Of a DNA stretch of 18,382 nucleotides, positions 8,468 to 15,281 are shown one piece after another. Every line of letters starts with the position of its first letter. Position 1 is the first letter of the stretch. The position numbers and the translations under genes were made by a program. This DNA is from JBGPHT01 sp041484525 (lineage in GTDB: Bacteria > Acidobacteriota > Terriglobia > Bryobacterales > Bryobacteraceae): contig JBGPHT010000155.1 in assembly GCA_041484525.1 (NCBI GenBank), positions 1-18,382 on the forward strand, given 5' to 3'. The notes beneath the pieces are model-generated. The model had not been told where the DNA came from. It was given only the letters and a program-made list of their open reading frames with translations, and did not search any database.

Positions 8468-9213
8468 GCCATGACTCCTTCCAGCATCGAATCGAGCGCC
8501 CGCGTCCGATGCCGCACCACTTCGCCGATCACCATCACTGCCGGCGCCTGCACCTCGACCTTGCCGCGGGCCACTAAGCCCAACGTGGATTCCACAACAC
8601 GCTCGCGGTCCGTCGATGCGTTTTCGAGGAAAGCCACTGGTTGACTTGCCGGCCGGCCCTGCTCGATAAGCAGGTGCGCGATCGCATCCCGGTGTTCCAC
8701 GCCCATGAGGATGATGAGGGTGTCCACGCCTCTATAGGCAGACCAGTCGAGCGAACATAAGCTCTGCCGATGGCCGGCGATTACCGAGAAAGAGGCGGCG
8801 ACTCCGCGATACGTCACCGGAATTCCGGCCAATGCGGGCGCGGCCAGGGCGGAGGAGAGCCCCGGAACTACTTCCGCTTCCAGACCGTGGCGGGCCAGAA
8901 ATTCCAACTCTTCGCCACCGCGTCCGAAGACCATCGGATCGCCGCTCTTGAGTCGCACGATGATACGCGTCGAGCTGGCCAGTCTGAGAATCCAATCGAA
9001 GATCTCAGCCTGGATTTCGTCCTGCTGTCCCTGCTGCTTGCCGGCGTAGATAAGAGTGGCGTGTGGATTCGCCAGTGCCAGGATCTCGGCGCTGACGAGC
9101 CGGTCGTAGATAATGACATCCGCTTGCTCCAGTAAGCGCAATGCCTTACAGGTGAGCAGATCGGGGTCGCCGGGTCCGGCGCCGACCAGATACACTTTCG
9201 CCGTGCGTGCCAC
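8464..9213 (-). CDS. cobA: Uroporphyrinogen-III C-methyltransferase (SUMT)
   Basis: A 249-residue S-adenosylmethionine-dependent methyltransferase that converts uroporphyrinogen III to precorrin-2, the branch point to siroheme and cobalamin. Family motifs are clear: VGAGPGDPDLLT at 10-21, VRLKSGDPMVFGRGGEE at 86-102, and VVPGLSSALAAPALAGIPVT at 115-134. The length is normal for a stand-alone SUMT; no Met8/CysG dehydrogenase-chelatase domain is attached, so siroheme must be completed by a product encoded elsewhere. The start is GTG at 9213 with AAGGAG 5 bases upstream. It is first in the nitrate operon and overlaps the ferredoxin-DmsC start by 4 bases. The placement suggests a supply of siroheme to NirB when nitrate genes are induced. 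Confidence 0.95.
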   Translation of the reverse strand: MARTAKVYLVGAGPGDPDLLTCKALRLLEQADVIIYDRLVSAEILALANPHATLIYAGKQQGQQDEIQAEIFDWILRLASSTRIIVRLKSGDPMVFGRGGEELEFLARHGLEAEVVPGLSSALAAPALAGIPVTYRGVAASFSVIAGHRQSLCSLDWSAYRGVDTLIILMGVEHRDAIAHLLIEQGRPASQPVAFLENASTDRERVVESTLGLVARGKVEVQAPAVMVIGEVVRHRTRALDSMLEGVMA

Positions 9214-9292
9214 TCGGGCTCCTTAAGAGAAATCACCAACAGGAGTCACGCATGGACGGAGTGCGCTTCTCTGTTTTGTCTGTTTGGGATTC

Positions 9293-9308
9293 GGCTCTGC
9301 AATGAGCC
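9293..9308 (-). promoter_or_regulatory. Leader hairpin with ANTAR-like hexaloop
   Basis: In the untranslated leader of the nitrate operon, read on the minus strand, GGCTC-ATTGCA-GAGCC forms a perfect 5-bp stem with a six-base loop. The loop has A at position 1 and G at position 4, the pattern recognised by ANTAR antiterminators such as NasR and NasT, which control nitrate-assimilation operons in other bacteria. ANTAR targets normally have two such hairpins; I found only one, and no U-run terminator follows. The assignment is therefore tentative. Confidence 0.35.
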
Positions 9309-9321
9309 TGAGTGGGGTTTA

Positions 9322-9362
9322 CGAACGGGGATCCCCTACCATCTCGCCGGAAAGCCCGTTCG
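9322..9362 (-). promoter_or_regulatory. Inverted repeat in nitrate operon leader
   Basis: A perfect 8-bp inverted repeat, CGAACGGG and CCCGTTCG, is separated by 25 bases. A second, overlapping palindrome, GGGGATCCCC, uses part of one arm (9327-9336), so two exclusive foldings are possible on the minus-strand transcript. It lies 13 bases upstream of the hexaloop hairpin and about 110 bases before cobA. It could be a regulatory RNA structure or an operator; the sequence does not decide which. Confidence 0.4.
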
Positions 9363-9363
9363 T

Positions 9364-9375
9364 TTCGCTAGCGAA
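9364..9375. promoter_or_regulatory. Perfect 12-bp palindrome, possible operator
   Basis: TTCGCTAGCGAA is a perfect palindrome with no spacer. It is too tight to form an RNA hairpin, so a dimeric DNA-binding regulator is the more natural reading. It sits about 150 bases upstream of cobA and immediately beside the longer inverted repeat. No regulator gene in the window points to its identity. Confidence 0.35.
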
Positions 9376-9441
9376 CAACAGCAGTGTACCGGAAATCAGT
9401 CCGGATTGGAAGCCTTCTGCACAAGAAATGTTTTATCGGTG

Positions 9442-9470
9442 CTATTAACACTCCGGACCTCAAGCATCAA
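9442..9470 (-). promoter_or_regulatory. Weak sigma-70-like promoter candidate for nitrate operon
   Basis: On the minus strand TTGATG is followed after exactly 17 bases by TAATAG. The match to TTGACA/TATAAT is only moderate, 4 of 6 for the -35 and 3 of 6 for the -10. The spacing and the location upstream of the leader structures are right. It would give a leader of about 220 bases before cobA. I found no sigma-54 GG-N10-GC element nearby. Confidence 0.22.
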
Positions 9471-9663
9471 AAATCAAATGCAACCGTGAACGCGACCCTC
9501 GCTGGGTGGCTAAGGGAATCCAAGGCCGACACTTCCATCGAAAGCGTTATCCGAGGAGAGGAGAGCCGTCTTCACTCTGCGTTACGTCCTGAACGACTGG
9601 TTCCATGCGGCGAATCGCCCAAGAATCCTTGTGCGACTATGGCCGGTCCAGCGTGCGACTCTT
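9471..9663. other. Gene-poor stretch
   Basis: Short open frames exist on both strands here, including one of about 100 codons on the plus strand from 9384. None has a convincing ribosome binding site, domain or family resemblance, and the plus-strand frame runs through the operon leader. With the broken ParB-like fragment next to it, the stretch looks like decayed DNA. I see no RNA gene in it. Confidence 0.5.
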
Positions 9664-9815
9664 TCATGCTCGCGCGAGGCACGGCTTAGCGGCTTCGGCG
9701 AGTCTGTCCATTGCATTGATCATGTGCCGCACATCCGAATCGACGGCGGCATCGTTCTTCCGCGGATTGCGAGCGTAGAAAATGAGGCTGTCGATGGCCA
9801 AGTTTGAATTTCCAA
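9664..9815 (-). pseudogene. Remnant of a ParB-like-domain protein
   Basis: On the minus strand one frame reads IDSLIFYARNPRKNDAAVDS, which strongly resembles the start of ParB/Srx-fold domains in phage- and island-borne DNA methylases and partition-like proteins (…SL.PYARNPRKND.AVD…). The few residues that normally precede it, EIQTWP, are found in a neighbouring frame just upstream. This implies a one-base deletion around 9793-9798. Downstream of VDSDVRHM the sequence no longer follows the family and stops at 9664. No start codon with a ribosome binding site is present. I read it as a short frameshifted relic of a mobile-element gene. The identification rests on one motif. Confidence 0.5.
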
Positions 9816-9916
9816 CGGCTGGGCGACGTGATCATTCCGCCTCCTGAATGACAGTTGCGGATTTCAGTCGTCAACAGACAAATTCAAAGCAGCCGCCGAC
9901 AGGTCGCAAAAGAATC

Positions 9917-10072
9917 TTAAGGATTCACATACCAGGTCCGTAGGTGCTTCTTCATCTGCAGACGCTCGCGCCGGCCACTGCGGATCTGAAGCAGGGTTGC
10001 CAGTCCAAGGCACAAAACTCCCACCAAGAAGACCACGGCGAAGACCGGAAGTGCTACGGCGAACACATCCAT
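9917..10072 (-). CDS. Small single-pass membrane protein, 51 residues
   Basis: The protein starts at the ATG at 10072 with a near-ideal ribosome binding site, AAGGAG, 6 bases upstream. Residues 3-30 form one hydrophobic segment (FAVALPVFAVVFLVGVLCLG). A basic tail follows (RSGRRERLQMKKHLRTWY) and ends at TAA. By the positive-inside rule the tail is cytoplasmic. The longer frame upstream lacks such a site and is interrupted by a leader hairpin, so I kept the short form. I do not recognise the family. It is flanked by non-coding DNA and faces the same way as the TonB-receptor cluster, 251 bases downstream of that gene's stop. Confidence 0.6.
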   Translation of the reverse strand: MDVFAVALPVFAVVFLVGVLCLGLATLLQIRSGRRERLQMKKHLRTWYVNP

Positions 10073-10087
10073 CGCAGACTCCTTCGA

Positions 10088-10125
10088 TGTCCGGAAGTTT
10101 TTCGACTCCGAGGTGTTCCCGGACA
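10088..10125 (-). promoter_or_regulatory. Leader hairpin upstream of the small membrane protein
   Basis: TGTCCGG and CCGGACA form a perfect 7-bp stem around a loop of about 24 bases, and the stem can be extended by two pairs past a single bulge. The 3' arm ends only a few bases before the AAGGAG of the 51-residue gene, so folding could affect ribosome access. Regulatory function is inference. Confidence 0.4.
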
Positions 10126-10323
10126 GTTCCCGTATACACCTTTGAACCTCCTGCTGCAACGACACGACATCGGATCTTGGTTGGAGTCTGCGCTGCACTG
10201 ACTTTCTGGGGCCGGCCTGGCACCGTCGCGGCGTCGCGTGGTCCCCTTCAATTTCATCGGCGAATTCTGAGTGTTGTGAGGATTCTGAGAAGCTGAATCG
10301 TTCCTGTCGACCGCAAGCGCCCG

Positions 10324-13248
10324 TTAGAACGTGAACCGGATCTGCATCTCCAAACGGCGGTTGTTGGCCGTTTCATAAAACCCTTCGCCGTTCGCCGCTC
10401 CAGCGATCTGGTTCGCGGAACCGAAATAAGGCGACGTGATGTTGCCAATGATCGGCCCCGGGTTGGTGTGGTTGAACAGGTTACGGATCGACATCCCCAG
10501 GCTCAGGTTGTACCGCCGCGCCGTGGTCGGGCTCCCGATGATGCTGCCCAACCCCCGTCCCGACACCGCCGCCAGTGCCGTGCCCGTCCCGCCTCCACCT
10601 CCACCTGACGAGGACCCCCCGCCCGATCCGCCGCGCTCCGATCCGAACCCGATTGTCTTTGCGACCCGCAGGTTCACCGAAATCTGCCCCGGACCGCGGC
10701 CGTAATTCCGCGGCAGCAGCCTCTCTCCAGACGTGGGGTTCGGATCCAGCAGGCCGTAGGATGTCGGGATGAGCCCTGGCTTGCTGGGATCCGTTGCCAA
10801 ACCCGGCCGCCCGTTAAACAGAGTCGTGCCGTAGAGGTCATTGCCCGCCGTGATGTCGAACGGCGCGCCCGACTGCACGACTGCAAATGGGCTGATCCGG
10901 ATCGCCCATTTCAGATTGATGGATCCGCCCGCCGTTACGCGATGCCGCACGTCCGTCGATGCCGGCCCGTACTCTCCGACAGAGCTTCGCGGTACGGCTG
11001 GAAACGTCCCCACTCCGTCCGTGTTGCTCATCGCGCGGTTCAGCACGTAGAAGCCGAATAGCGAGAGCCCGGCGTTCAGCTTGGCATTCACGTTGGCGAT
11101 GAGCTGATTCTGGTTGTACAGCCCCGCCGATTCCATCAAGAACACGGGCCCGGTGTGGCCTAACGGAAACGCCCCGCTGCCCGGCAGCGGCGCGTTGATA
11201 TCTTCCGAGCGCAGCAGGTGTAGCCCGTGCGAATTCGTGTAAGTCACCGCTAGCGTCGCGTTCGCCGGCAACTGCCGCTCCAGCGTGACCGCCGACTGCA
11301 GGATGTATGGCGCACGCAGCCGCGAGCTCACCTCCTGGATCACTTGCTCCGACCGGAAGCCCGCCAGCGAGGCCAGCGAGGGGATGGCCGGGAAGAAGTC
11401 GGGGTTCGTCACCACGTACTGTTGCTGCACGACTCCGTTGAACCGCTCCGCCGTCAGCGTGCTCCCTAACGGGAAGCGGTCATAAAACACGCCGAAGCCG
11501 GCCCGCACCACAGTCTTACTTCGCGCCTTCTTGCGCCCACCGGGCGCCCACGCCACCGCCAGGCGCGGCGAAAAATCGCGCCAGTCGTGAATGTTGCTCT
11601 GTGTTTCGTATCGGAACCCCAGGCTCAGCGTCACGTTGGGACGCACCCGCCATTCGTCGCCCGCGAAGATGCCCGCATCGTACTGGTGCACCGAAAGTCC
11701 CGCCGTCCCCGCATTCATGCTGAACTGAGACGCGCCGCCGCCCAATGCCCGAATCTGCGCGGCCGTGAGACCAAGCTGCTGAAACACCAGCGTCCGCCGG
11801 TACCGCTCAATTGACGCGATCGGCGCCATCCGCGGCTGGCCCGCACCGTCTAGCAGCGGCTGATTCTGCGCGTCTAAGACCGGCGCCAGCCCCGTGCCGC
11901 CAAATGTAAACGTACCGCCAAAATTCTGCGGCGATACGTTGTCATCCGTTTGCCCGCGCAGCCGCACGCCGAACCGCCACGAATGCTTCCCTTTCAACAT
12001 CGAGGTGTAGTTCTGCAACTCGTAACTGTTCTGCGTGTCGAACGTGCTCCCGACCGGCGAACTCCCGCCGTTGAACGATCCCAGCACCTGGAGCGCCGGC
12101 CCCGCTGTGTTCGCGATCGATTGCGTCGCGCTGCGGTAATACTGAAAGCGCGTCTCGTTCACCGCCGTCCCGATCACCGCCGTCTCCGCCGCCTGCACGG
12201 TCTGGTTCGTGAACTGCGAATGGTAGCCGCGGGAAGCCAGGTCGAACCCGCCGATCCCGTTATCTGTCACGTCGGAGTGCGTAACGCCGTAGCGGAACAT
12301 CAAAGTGTGGTTGTCGCTGAGCTGATAGTCCACTCTCGGCGTGACCTTGGTGAATCGCCCCGGTGTCGTCAGAGTGCCCGTGAACGGTTGTATTCGCAGC
12401 GTCTGCGGATTCAGCGTCACGGCATTCGTAATCGACCCGTTGTCCACCATGTTGCGCTGCGCATCCACCGTAAACGACGCTCGCTTCGTCAGCGGCCCGC
12501 CCCCGTCACCTTCAAACTCATCCAGCAGAAACGGCGCCTTCTGCGGCGAGTAGGGATTGCGGGAATTCCAGAAATCCTTCGCAAAGTTGTAGTTCACCGT
12601 GCCGCGGTACTTATCGGCGCCCGGCTTGGTAAAGATCTCGATCTTGCCGTATCCCAGCTTGTCGTACTCGGGCGAAAAGGGATTCTGGTTGATCCGAATC
12701 TCGCGGATTGACTGCTTCGGAGGCAGTTCGCCCCCGCTGAAGCCATCCACGAAAATCGCGCCGCCGTTCGGCCCCGCCGCTGGTCCCGCTAGCGCCTGCA
12801 AATCGGCCTGCAAGTCGTCCGGATTGTCCGAAAGTGCCTCCAGATCCTGCCCACGCAACACCACCGCGCTTGCGTTGTTGCTGGAGTCCAGACTCAGCGT
12901 CGGGCGGGCATCCTCCTGCACCGTGACCTTCTCCGTGGTCCGTGCAACCTTGAGCACCAGGTCCAAAGCGCGCGCTCCCACGTTCAGATTCACTTTCGCG
13001 GGGGTTTGCGCCAGTCGCGGCGCCGACGCCTCCACAGTATAGTTCCCCGGCGTCAGCCCCGCGAAAGAATACAACCCGCTCTCATCCGCCGTAACGGTCT
13101 TCGAACCCCCAGGGCCGCTTAACTTGACGATCGCACCCGGAACAATGGCCCCGCTTTCATCAGTCACTCGCCCGCGCAGCGTGGCGTTCTGGGCGAAGAG
13201 GCACGAGACAAACAGGAAAGTGGCGATTACCCGGTGAAGTCGGTCCAT
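10324..13248 (-). CDS. TonB-dependent receptor, Oar-like, with carboxypeptidase-regulatory domain
   Basis: A 974-residue outer-membrane protein. Order: signal peptide ending at about residue 20 (LFVSCLFA-Q), an N-terminal Ig-like carboxypeptidase-regulatory domain (LRGRVTDESGAIVPGAIV … GLYSFAGLTPGNYTVEASA), a plug region (…GGAIFVDGFSGGELPPKQSI…IEIFTKPG…), then a long beta-barrel ending in an aromatic-terminated strand (EMQIRFTF). This layout is the Oar-like type that is highly multiplied in Acidobacteriota. I chose the ATG at 13248 because the signal peptide begins there; the Shine-Dalgarno (AGAGGG) is somewhat distant. Substrate unknown, probably an oligosaccharide or peptide. A Gly/Ser-rich run (about residues 873-890) interrupts the late barrel. 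It sits 108 bases after the PepSY-like gene in the same direction. Confidence 0.9.
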   Translation of the reverse strand: MDRLHRVIATFLFVSCLFAQNATLRGRVTDESGAIVPGAIVKLSGPGGSKTVTADESGLYSFAGLTPGNYTVEASAPRLAQTPAKVNLNVGARALDLVLKVARTTEKVTVQEDARPTLSLDSSNNASAVVLRGQDLEALSDNPDDLQADLQALAGPAAGPNGGAIFVDGFSGGELPPKQSIREIRINQNPFSPEYDKLGYGKIEIFTKPGADKYRGTVNYNFAKDFWNSRNPYSPQKAPFLLDEFEGDGGGPLTKRASFTVDAQRNMVDNGSITNAVTLNPQTLRIQPFTGTLTTPGRFTKVTPRVDYQLSDNHTLMFRYGVTHSDVTDNGIGGFDLASRGYHSQFTNQTVQAAETAVIGTAVNETRFQYYRSATQSIANTAGPALQVLGSFNGGSSPVGSTFDTQNSYELQNYTSMLKGKHSWRFGVRLRGQTDDNVSPQNFGGTFTFGGTGLAPVLDAQNQPLLDGAGQPRMAPIASIERYRRTLVFQQLGLTAAQIRALGGGASQFSMNAGTAGLSVHQYDAGIFAGDEWRVRPNVTLSLGFRYETQSNIHDWRDFSPRLAVAWAPGGRKKARSKTVVRAGFGVFYDRFPLGSTLTAERFNGVVQQQYVVTNPDFFPAIPSLASLAGFRSEQVIQEVSSRLRAPYILQSAVTLERQLPANATLAVTYTNSHGLHLLRSEDINAPLPGSGAFPLGHTGPVFLMESAGLYNQNQLIANVNAKLNAGLSLFGFYVLNRAMSNTDGVGTFPAVPRSSVGEYGPASTDVRHRVTAGGSINLKWAIRISPFAVVQSGAPFDITAGNDLYGTTLFNGRPGLATDPSKPGLIPTSYGLLDPNPTSGERLLPRNYGRGPGQISVNLRVAKTIGFGSERGGSGGGSSSGGGGGGTGTALAAVSGRGLGSIIGSPTTARRYNLSLGMSIRNLFNHTNPGPIIGNITSPYFGSANQIAGAANGEGFYETANNRRLEMQIRFTF

Positions 13249-13277
13249 TTCAATCCAGTCCCTCTCAGAATGACTTG

Positions 13278-13355
13278 TCAACCCCTGCCCGTTTGCGATC
13301 CGAGCGTCGCCGCTCCGGCCAACAGAAATCCAAGGTGCACCAGATTGAGGCGCAT
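13278..13355 (-). CDS. Possible 25-residue coupled peptide
   Basis: The short frame MRLNLVHLGFLLAGAATLGS, followed by five more residues, starts one base after the TAA of the PepSY-like gene. AAGGA lies about 6 bases upstream, inside that gene's last codons. It ends 29 bases before the TonB-receptor start. The composition, an Arg followed by a hydrophobic stretch and small residues, resembles a signal peptide. It could be a leader peptide, a small membrane peptide, or the stub of a lost secreted protein. Translation is suggested only by the ribosome binding site and the coupling. Confidence 0.35.
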   Translation of the reverse strand: MRLNLVHLGFLLAGAATLGSQTGRG

Positions 13356-13356
13356 G

Positions 13357-13812
13357 TTAGTCCTTCGTCTCGGTGCCGTCCGCTTTTACCAGCACCTCCG
13401 CCTTCTTTCCAGCCTTGGTGGTGTATGCGGCTTCATACATGGTTTCGGTTCCAGGTTTGGCGAATGTTTCAACCATGACGAGTTTTCCAGTGCCGACATT
13501 TTTCAGAATCGCTGCCCTGGCAGCGGCCGGAATGTCGTCGATCGCAGTTTCTTCTTCCACCACTAAGAGCACGCCCTTTGAATCCACGTTGAAATCGCGA
13601 TGTTTTCCATTCAGCATCGTCTCGACTTCGTATTGTGTAACACCTTTTTCTGCTTCCTTGCCAATGTTCTTGATCTCGGCTCCTTTGGCCGTATCCTGAA
13701 CAGTCTTCTGGACGGCCGGCGGCAGGTCCTTGACGGTCAGTTTCTTGTCGGCTGCTGCTGCGCCGCCGGCGAGAGCGGTGACTGCGAGCAAGATCCTGAA
13801 TTGACGCGTCAT
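13357..13812 (-). CDS. Secreted PepSY-like protein, two tandem repeats
   Basis: A 151-residue protein with a signal peptide (MTRQFRILLAVTALAGGAAA, then ADKK). The mature part has two related units. Residues 27-90 carry LPPAVQKTV … YEVE … D.NVDSKG and end in VVEEE. Residues 91-150 carry IPAAARAAI … YEAAY … EVLVKADG. This helix-plus-sheet pattern is that of PepSY-like domains, which are periplasmic or extracytoplasmic and often of unknown role. I chose the ATG at 13812 because AAGGA lies 5 bases upstream and the signal peptide begins there. It follows the beta-propeller gene by 57 bases and precedes the TonB receptor, so the three are probably co-transcribed. No catalytic residues can be named. 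Confidence 0.75.
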   Translation of the reverse strand: MTRQFRILLAVTALAGGAAAADKKLTVKDLPPAVQKTVQDTAKGAEIKNIGKEAEKGVTQYEVETMLNGKHRDFNVDSKGVLLVVEEETAIDDIPAAARAAILKNVGTGKLVMVETFAKPGTETMYEAAYTTKAGKKAEVLVKADGTETKD

Positions 13813-13869
13813 GAGAGTCCTTTGTGAAACGATAACGAACCTGAAAACTGGCTGATAATCCCGCACTTG

Positions 13870-14913
13870 CTATTTGCCTGCCACTAGAATCGAGAACGAA
13901 TCGGGCAGCATGGGAGCGCGACCCCCACCCTTCTTCGGCGCATCTTTGGGCGCATCGGCCGGCGGAGCGGGCGGCGGGCCGTACTCGGCGGCGATCAGCA
14001 GGATGTGGTTCGTCTTGGTATCCAGGGTCAGCGTTTTGGCGCGCGGCATGGTTTTCAGGTTCTGCTCAACCGCGAAGCTGGTGGGACTGTTTTCCTTGAT
14101 GACCGTGAGCGTGCCGTCGCCATTCGAACTGAACGCCTCCATCGTGGTGGGGTTGAAAGTGGCGCCATCGGTTCCGTTACCGATCGGTAGGGCGTCCAGG
14201 ATTTTACCGTCGTCGGATTTCAGAATGACCATAGTGGCCGGGTTGTGGCAGGAGGCGAAGAGGATGTGATTCTTCACGTCAAAGGCCAACCCGCCCGGGC
14301 CGCCGCCCTTACCGGCGAGATCGTATTTCGCTGTCACCTTTAGTGCTGCGGCGTCCACCGCGGCGATCTGGTCCTTGTCCTCCAGATCGACATAGATATG
14401 ACCCTTACCGTCGGTGACGGCCTGTTCCGGCGCGCCGCCCAGATCGAGCGTGCCGACCACCGAGCCATCCTTCGAGTCGATGATGGTCGCGTTGGGCTGG
14501 CTGTGGCTGAATACCCAGACCCGCTGGTTGAAGGGGTCGAAGAGGATGCCATCGGGGTTGCCCTGCACATCGATGGTTTTGATGGTTGCCAGAGTTTTGG
14601 TATCCCACATCACCACGGGTTTGCTGCTGCCGAAGCCGTGGCTCGACTTGGGGTCGACGGCGGCACCCCGAGCGCTGGCCTTGGGGATGTCGCCTTGCGG
14701 CTCGAGGGTATCGAGGTGATAGACCGCGATGCGCGCGTTGGGACCGGTGCGCGGAACGTACAAGCGGCGCCCATCGCTGTCCGCGTATACATAATCAAAA
14801 CCGCCGTCGCCGCCGACTTTGACCGTCTTGATCACTTTGTATAGCCCGTCCTGAGCCAATCCGAAAGAAGGCAGCGCGATGGCTGCCACCAAAATCAGGG
14901 AGAATCGTCGCAT
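13870..14913 (-). CDS. Secreted YVTN/NHL-type beta-propeller protein
   Basis: A 347-residue exported protein. The signal peptide (residues 1-20) ends ALPSFGLA-Q. Repeated blades of about 40-45 residues follow, with motifs such as VYADSDGRRLYVPRTG, GNPDGILFDPFNQRVWVFSH, GAPEQAVTDGKGHIYVDLED, GGPGGLAFDVKNHILFASCH and GATFNPTTMEAFSSNGDG. These indicate a seven-bladed or similar propeller of the YVTN/surface-protein type. A Pro/Ala/Lys-rich segment (about 313-331) separates the last blade from a C-terminal strand. The start at 14913 has an excellent GAGGAGG ribosome binding site 6 bases upstream. No enzymatic residues are obvious, and binding or scaffold roles are usual for the family. It is the first gene of the set leading to the PepSY-like protein and the TonB receptor. 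Confidence 0.82.
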   Translation of the reverse strand: MRRFSLILVAAIALPSFGLAQDGLYKVIKTVKVGGDGGFDYVYADSDGRRLYVPRTGPNARIAVYHLDTLEPQGDIPKASARGAAVDPKSSHGFGSSKPVVMWDTKTLATIKTIDVQGNPDGILFDPFNQRVWVFSHSQPNATIIDSKDGSVVGTLDLGGAPEQAVTDGKGHIYVDLEDKDQIAAVDAAALKVTAKYDLAGKGGGPGGLAFDVKNHILFASCHNPATMVILKSDDGKILDALPIGNGTDGATFNPTTMEAFSSNGDGTLTVIKENSPTSFAVEQNLKTMPRAKTLTLDTKTNHILLIAAEYGPPPAPPADAPKDAPKKGGGRAPMLPDSFSILVAGK

Positions 14914-15054
14914 GCCAAACCTCCTCAAGTCGCGCCGGCCGACCGCGACTCAGCGCCGGACGAATTATGGCAGATGGCAGATGAACTGACGATGAAGTCC
15001 CCGGGCTCTGCCGTCACGGAGATTTGCCGGCTTTCTTGTTGGGAAATTCGGGCT

Positions 15055-15108
15055 ACCCGACAAGCACCGACCATGCGGAATCAATAGCATAGGGTGCATT
15101 TGTCGGGT
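15055..15108. repeat. Long imperfect hairpin
   Basis: The outer arms ACCCGACAAGCACC (15055-15068) and GGTGCATTTGTCGGGT (15093-15108) pair over 14 bp with a two-base bulge. An inner stem ATGC/GCAT (15073-15076, 15087-15090) continues the structure around a 10-base loop. It lies about 140 bases upstream of the beta-propeller gene, whose leader would include it if transcription starts further out. It has no poly-T tail on either strand, so it is not a standard terminator. It may be a small REP/MITE-like repeat or a regulatory structure. Confidence 0.55.
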
Positions 15109-15211
15109 TTATATTAGGATAAGAGAGGTCGGGAGAAGTCAGCGCCGTCAAATACAGAGTGGAGATCGTCGGTGCCAGGTGAGACGAGTCCCTTCAGATG
15201 GGCGTCCCTTT

Positions 15212-15233
15212 TGGACTCCAAATGGACTCCAAA
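15212..15233. repeat. Tandem 11-bp direct repeat beside tRNA fragment
   Basis: TGGACTCCAAA occurs twice without spacing, 49 bases from the 3' end of the tRNA-Pro fragment. Short direct repeats at this distance from a tRNA-derived core resemble arm-type binding sites of tyrosine integrases. That reading is inference, as no integrase gene lies in the window. Confidence 0.5.
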
Positions 15234-15281
15234 ACGCCACCTCCGGCAGGTCTGCTGTTTGTATGTCTTTGAGGAATTTGA

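Noticed and set aside
9381..9420. Second ANTAR hexaloop (CCGG-ACTGAT…)
   Set aside because: The pairing leaves an eight-base loop rather than six, so it does not meet the motif.
9384..9689. 101-codon plus-strand open frame
   Set aside because: No ribosome binding site, no recognised domain, and it overlaps the operon leader and promoter area.
10260..10323. Terminator of the TonB receptor gene
   Set aside because: Only a 5-bp GATTC/GAATC stem and no T-run follow; too weak to call.
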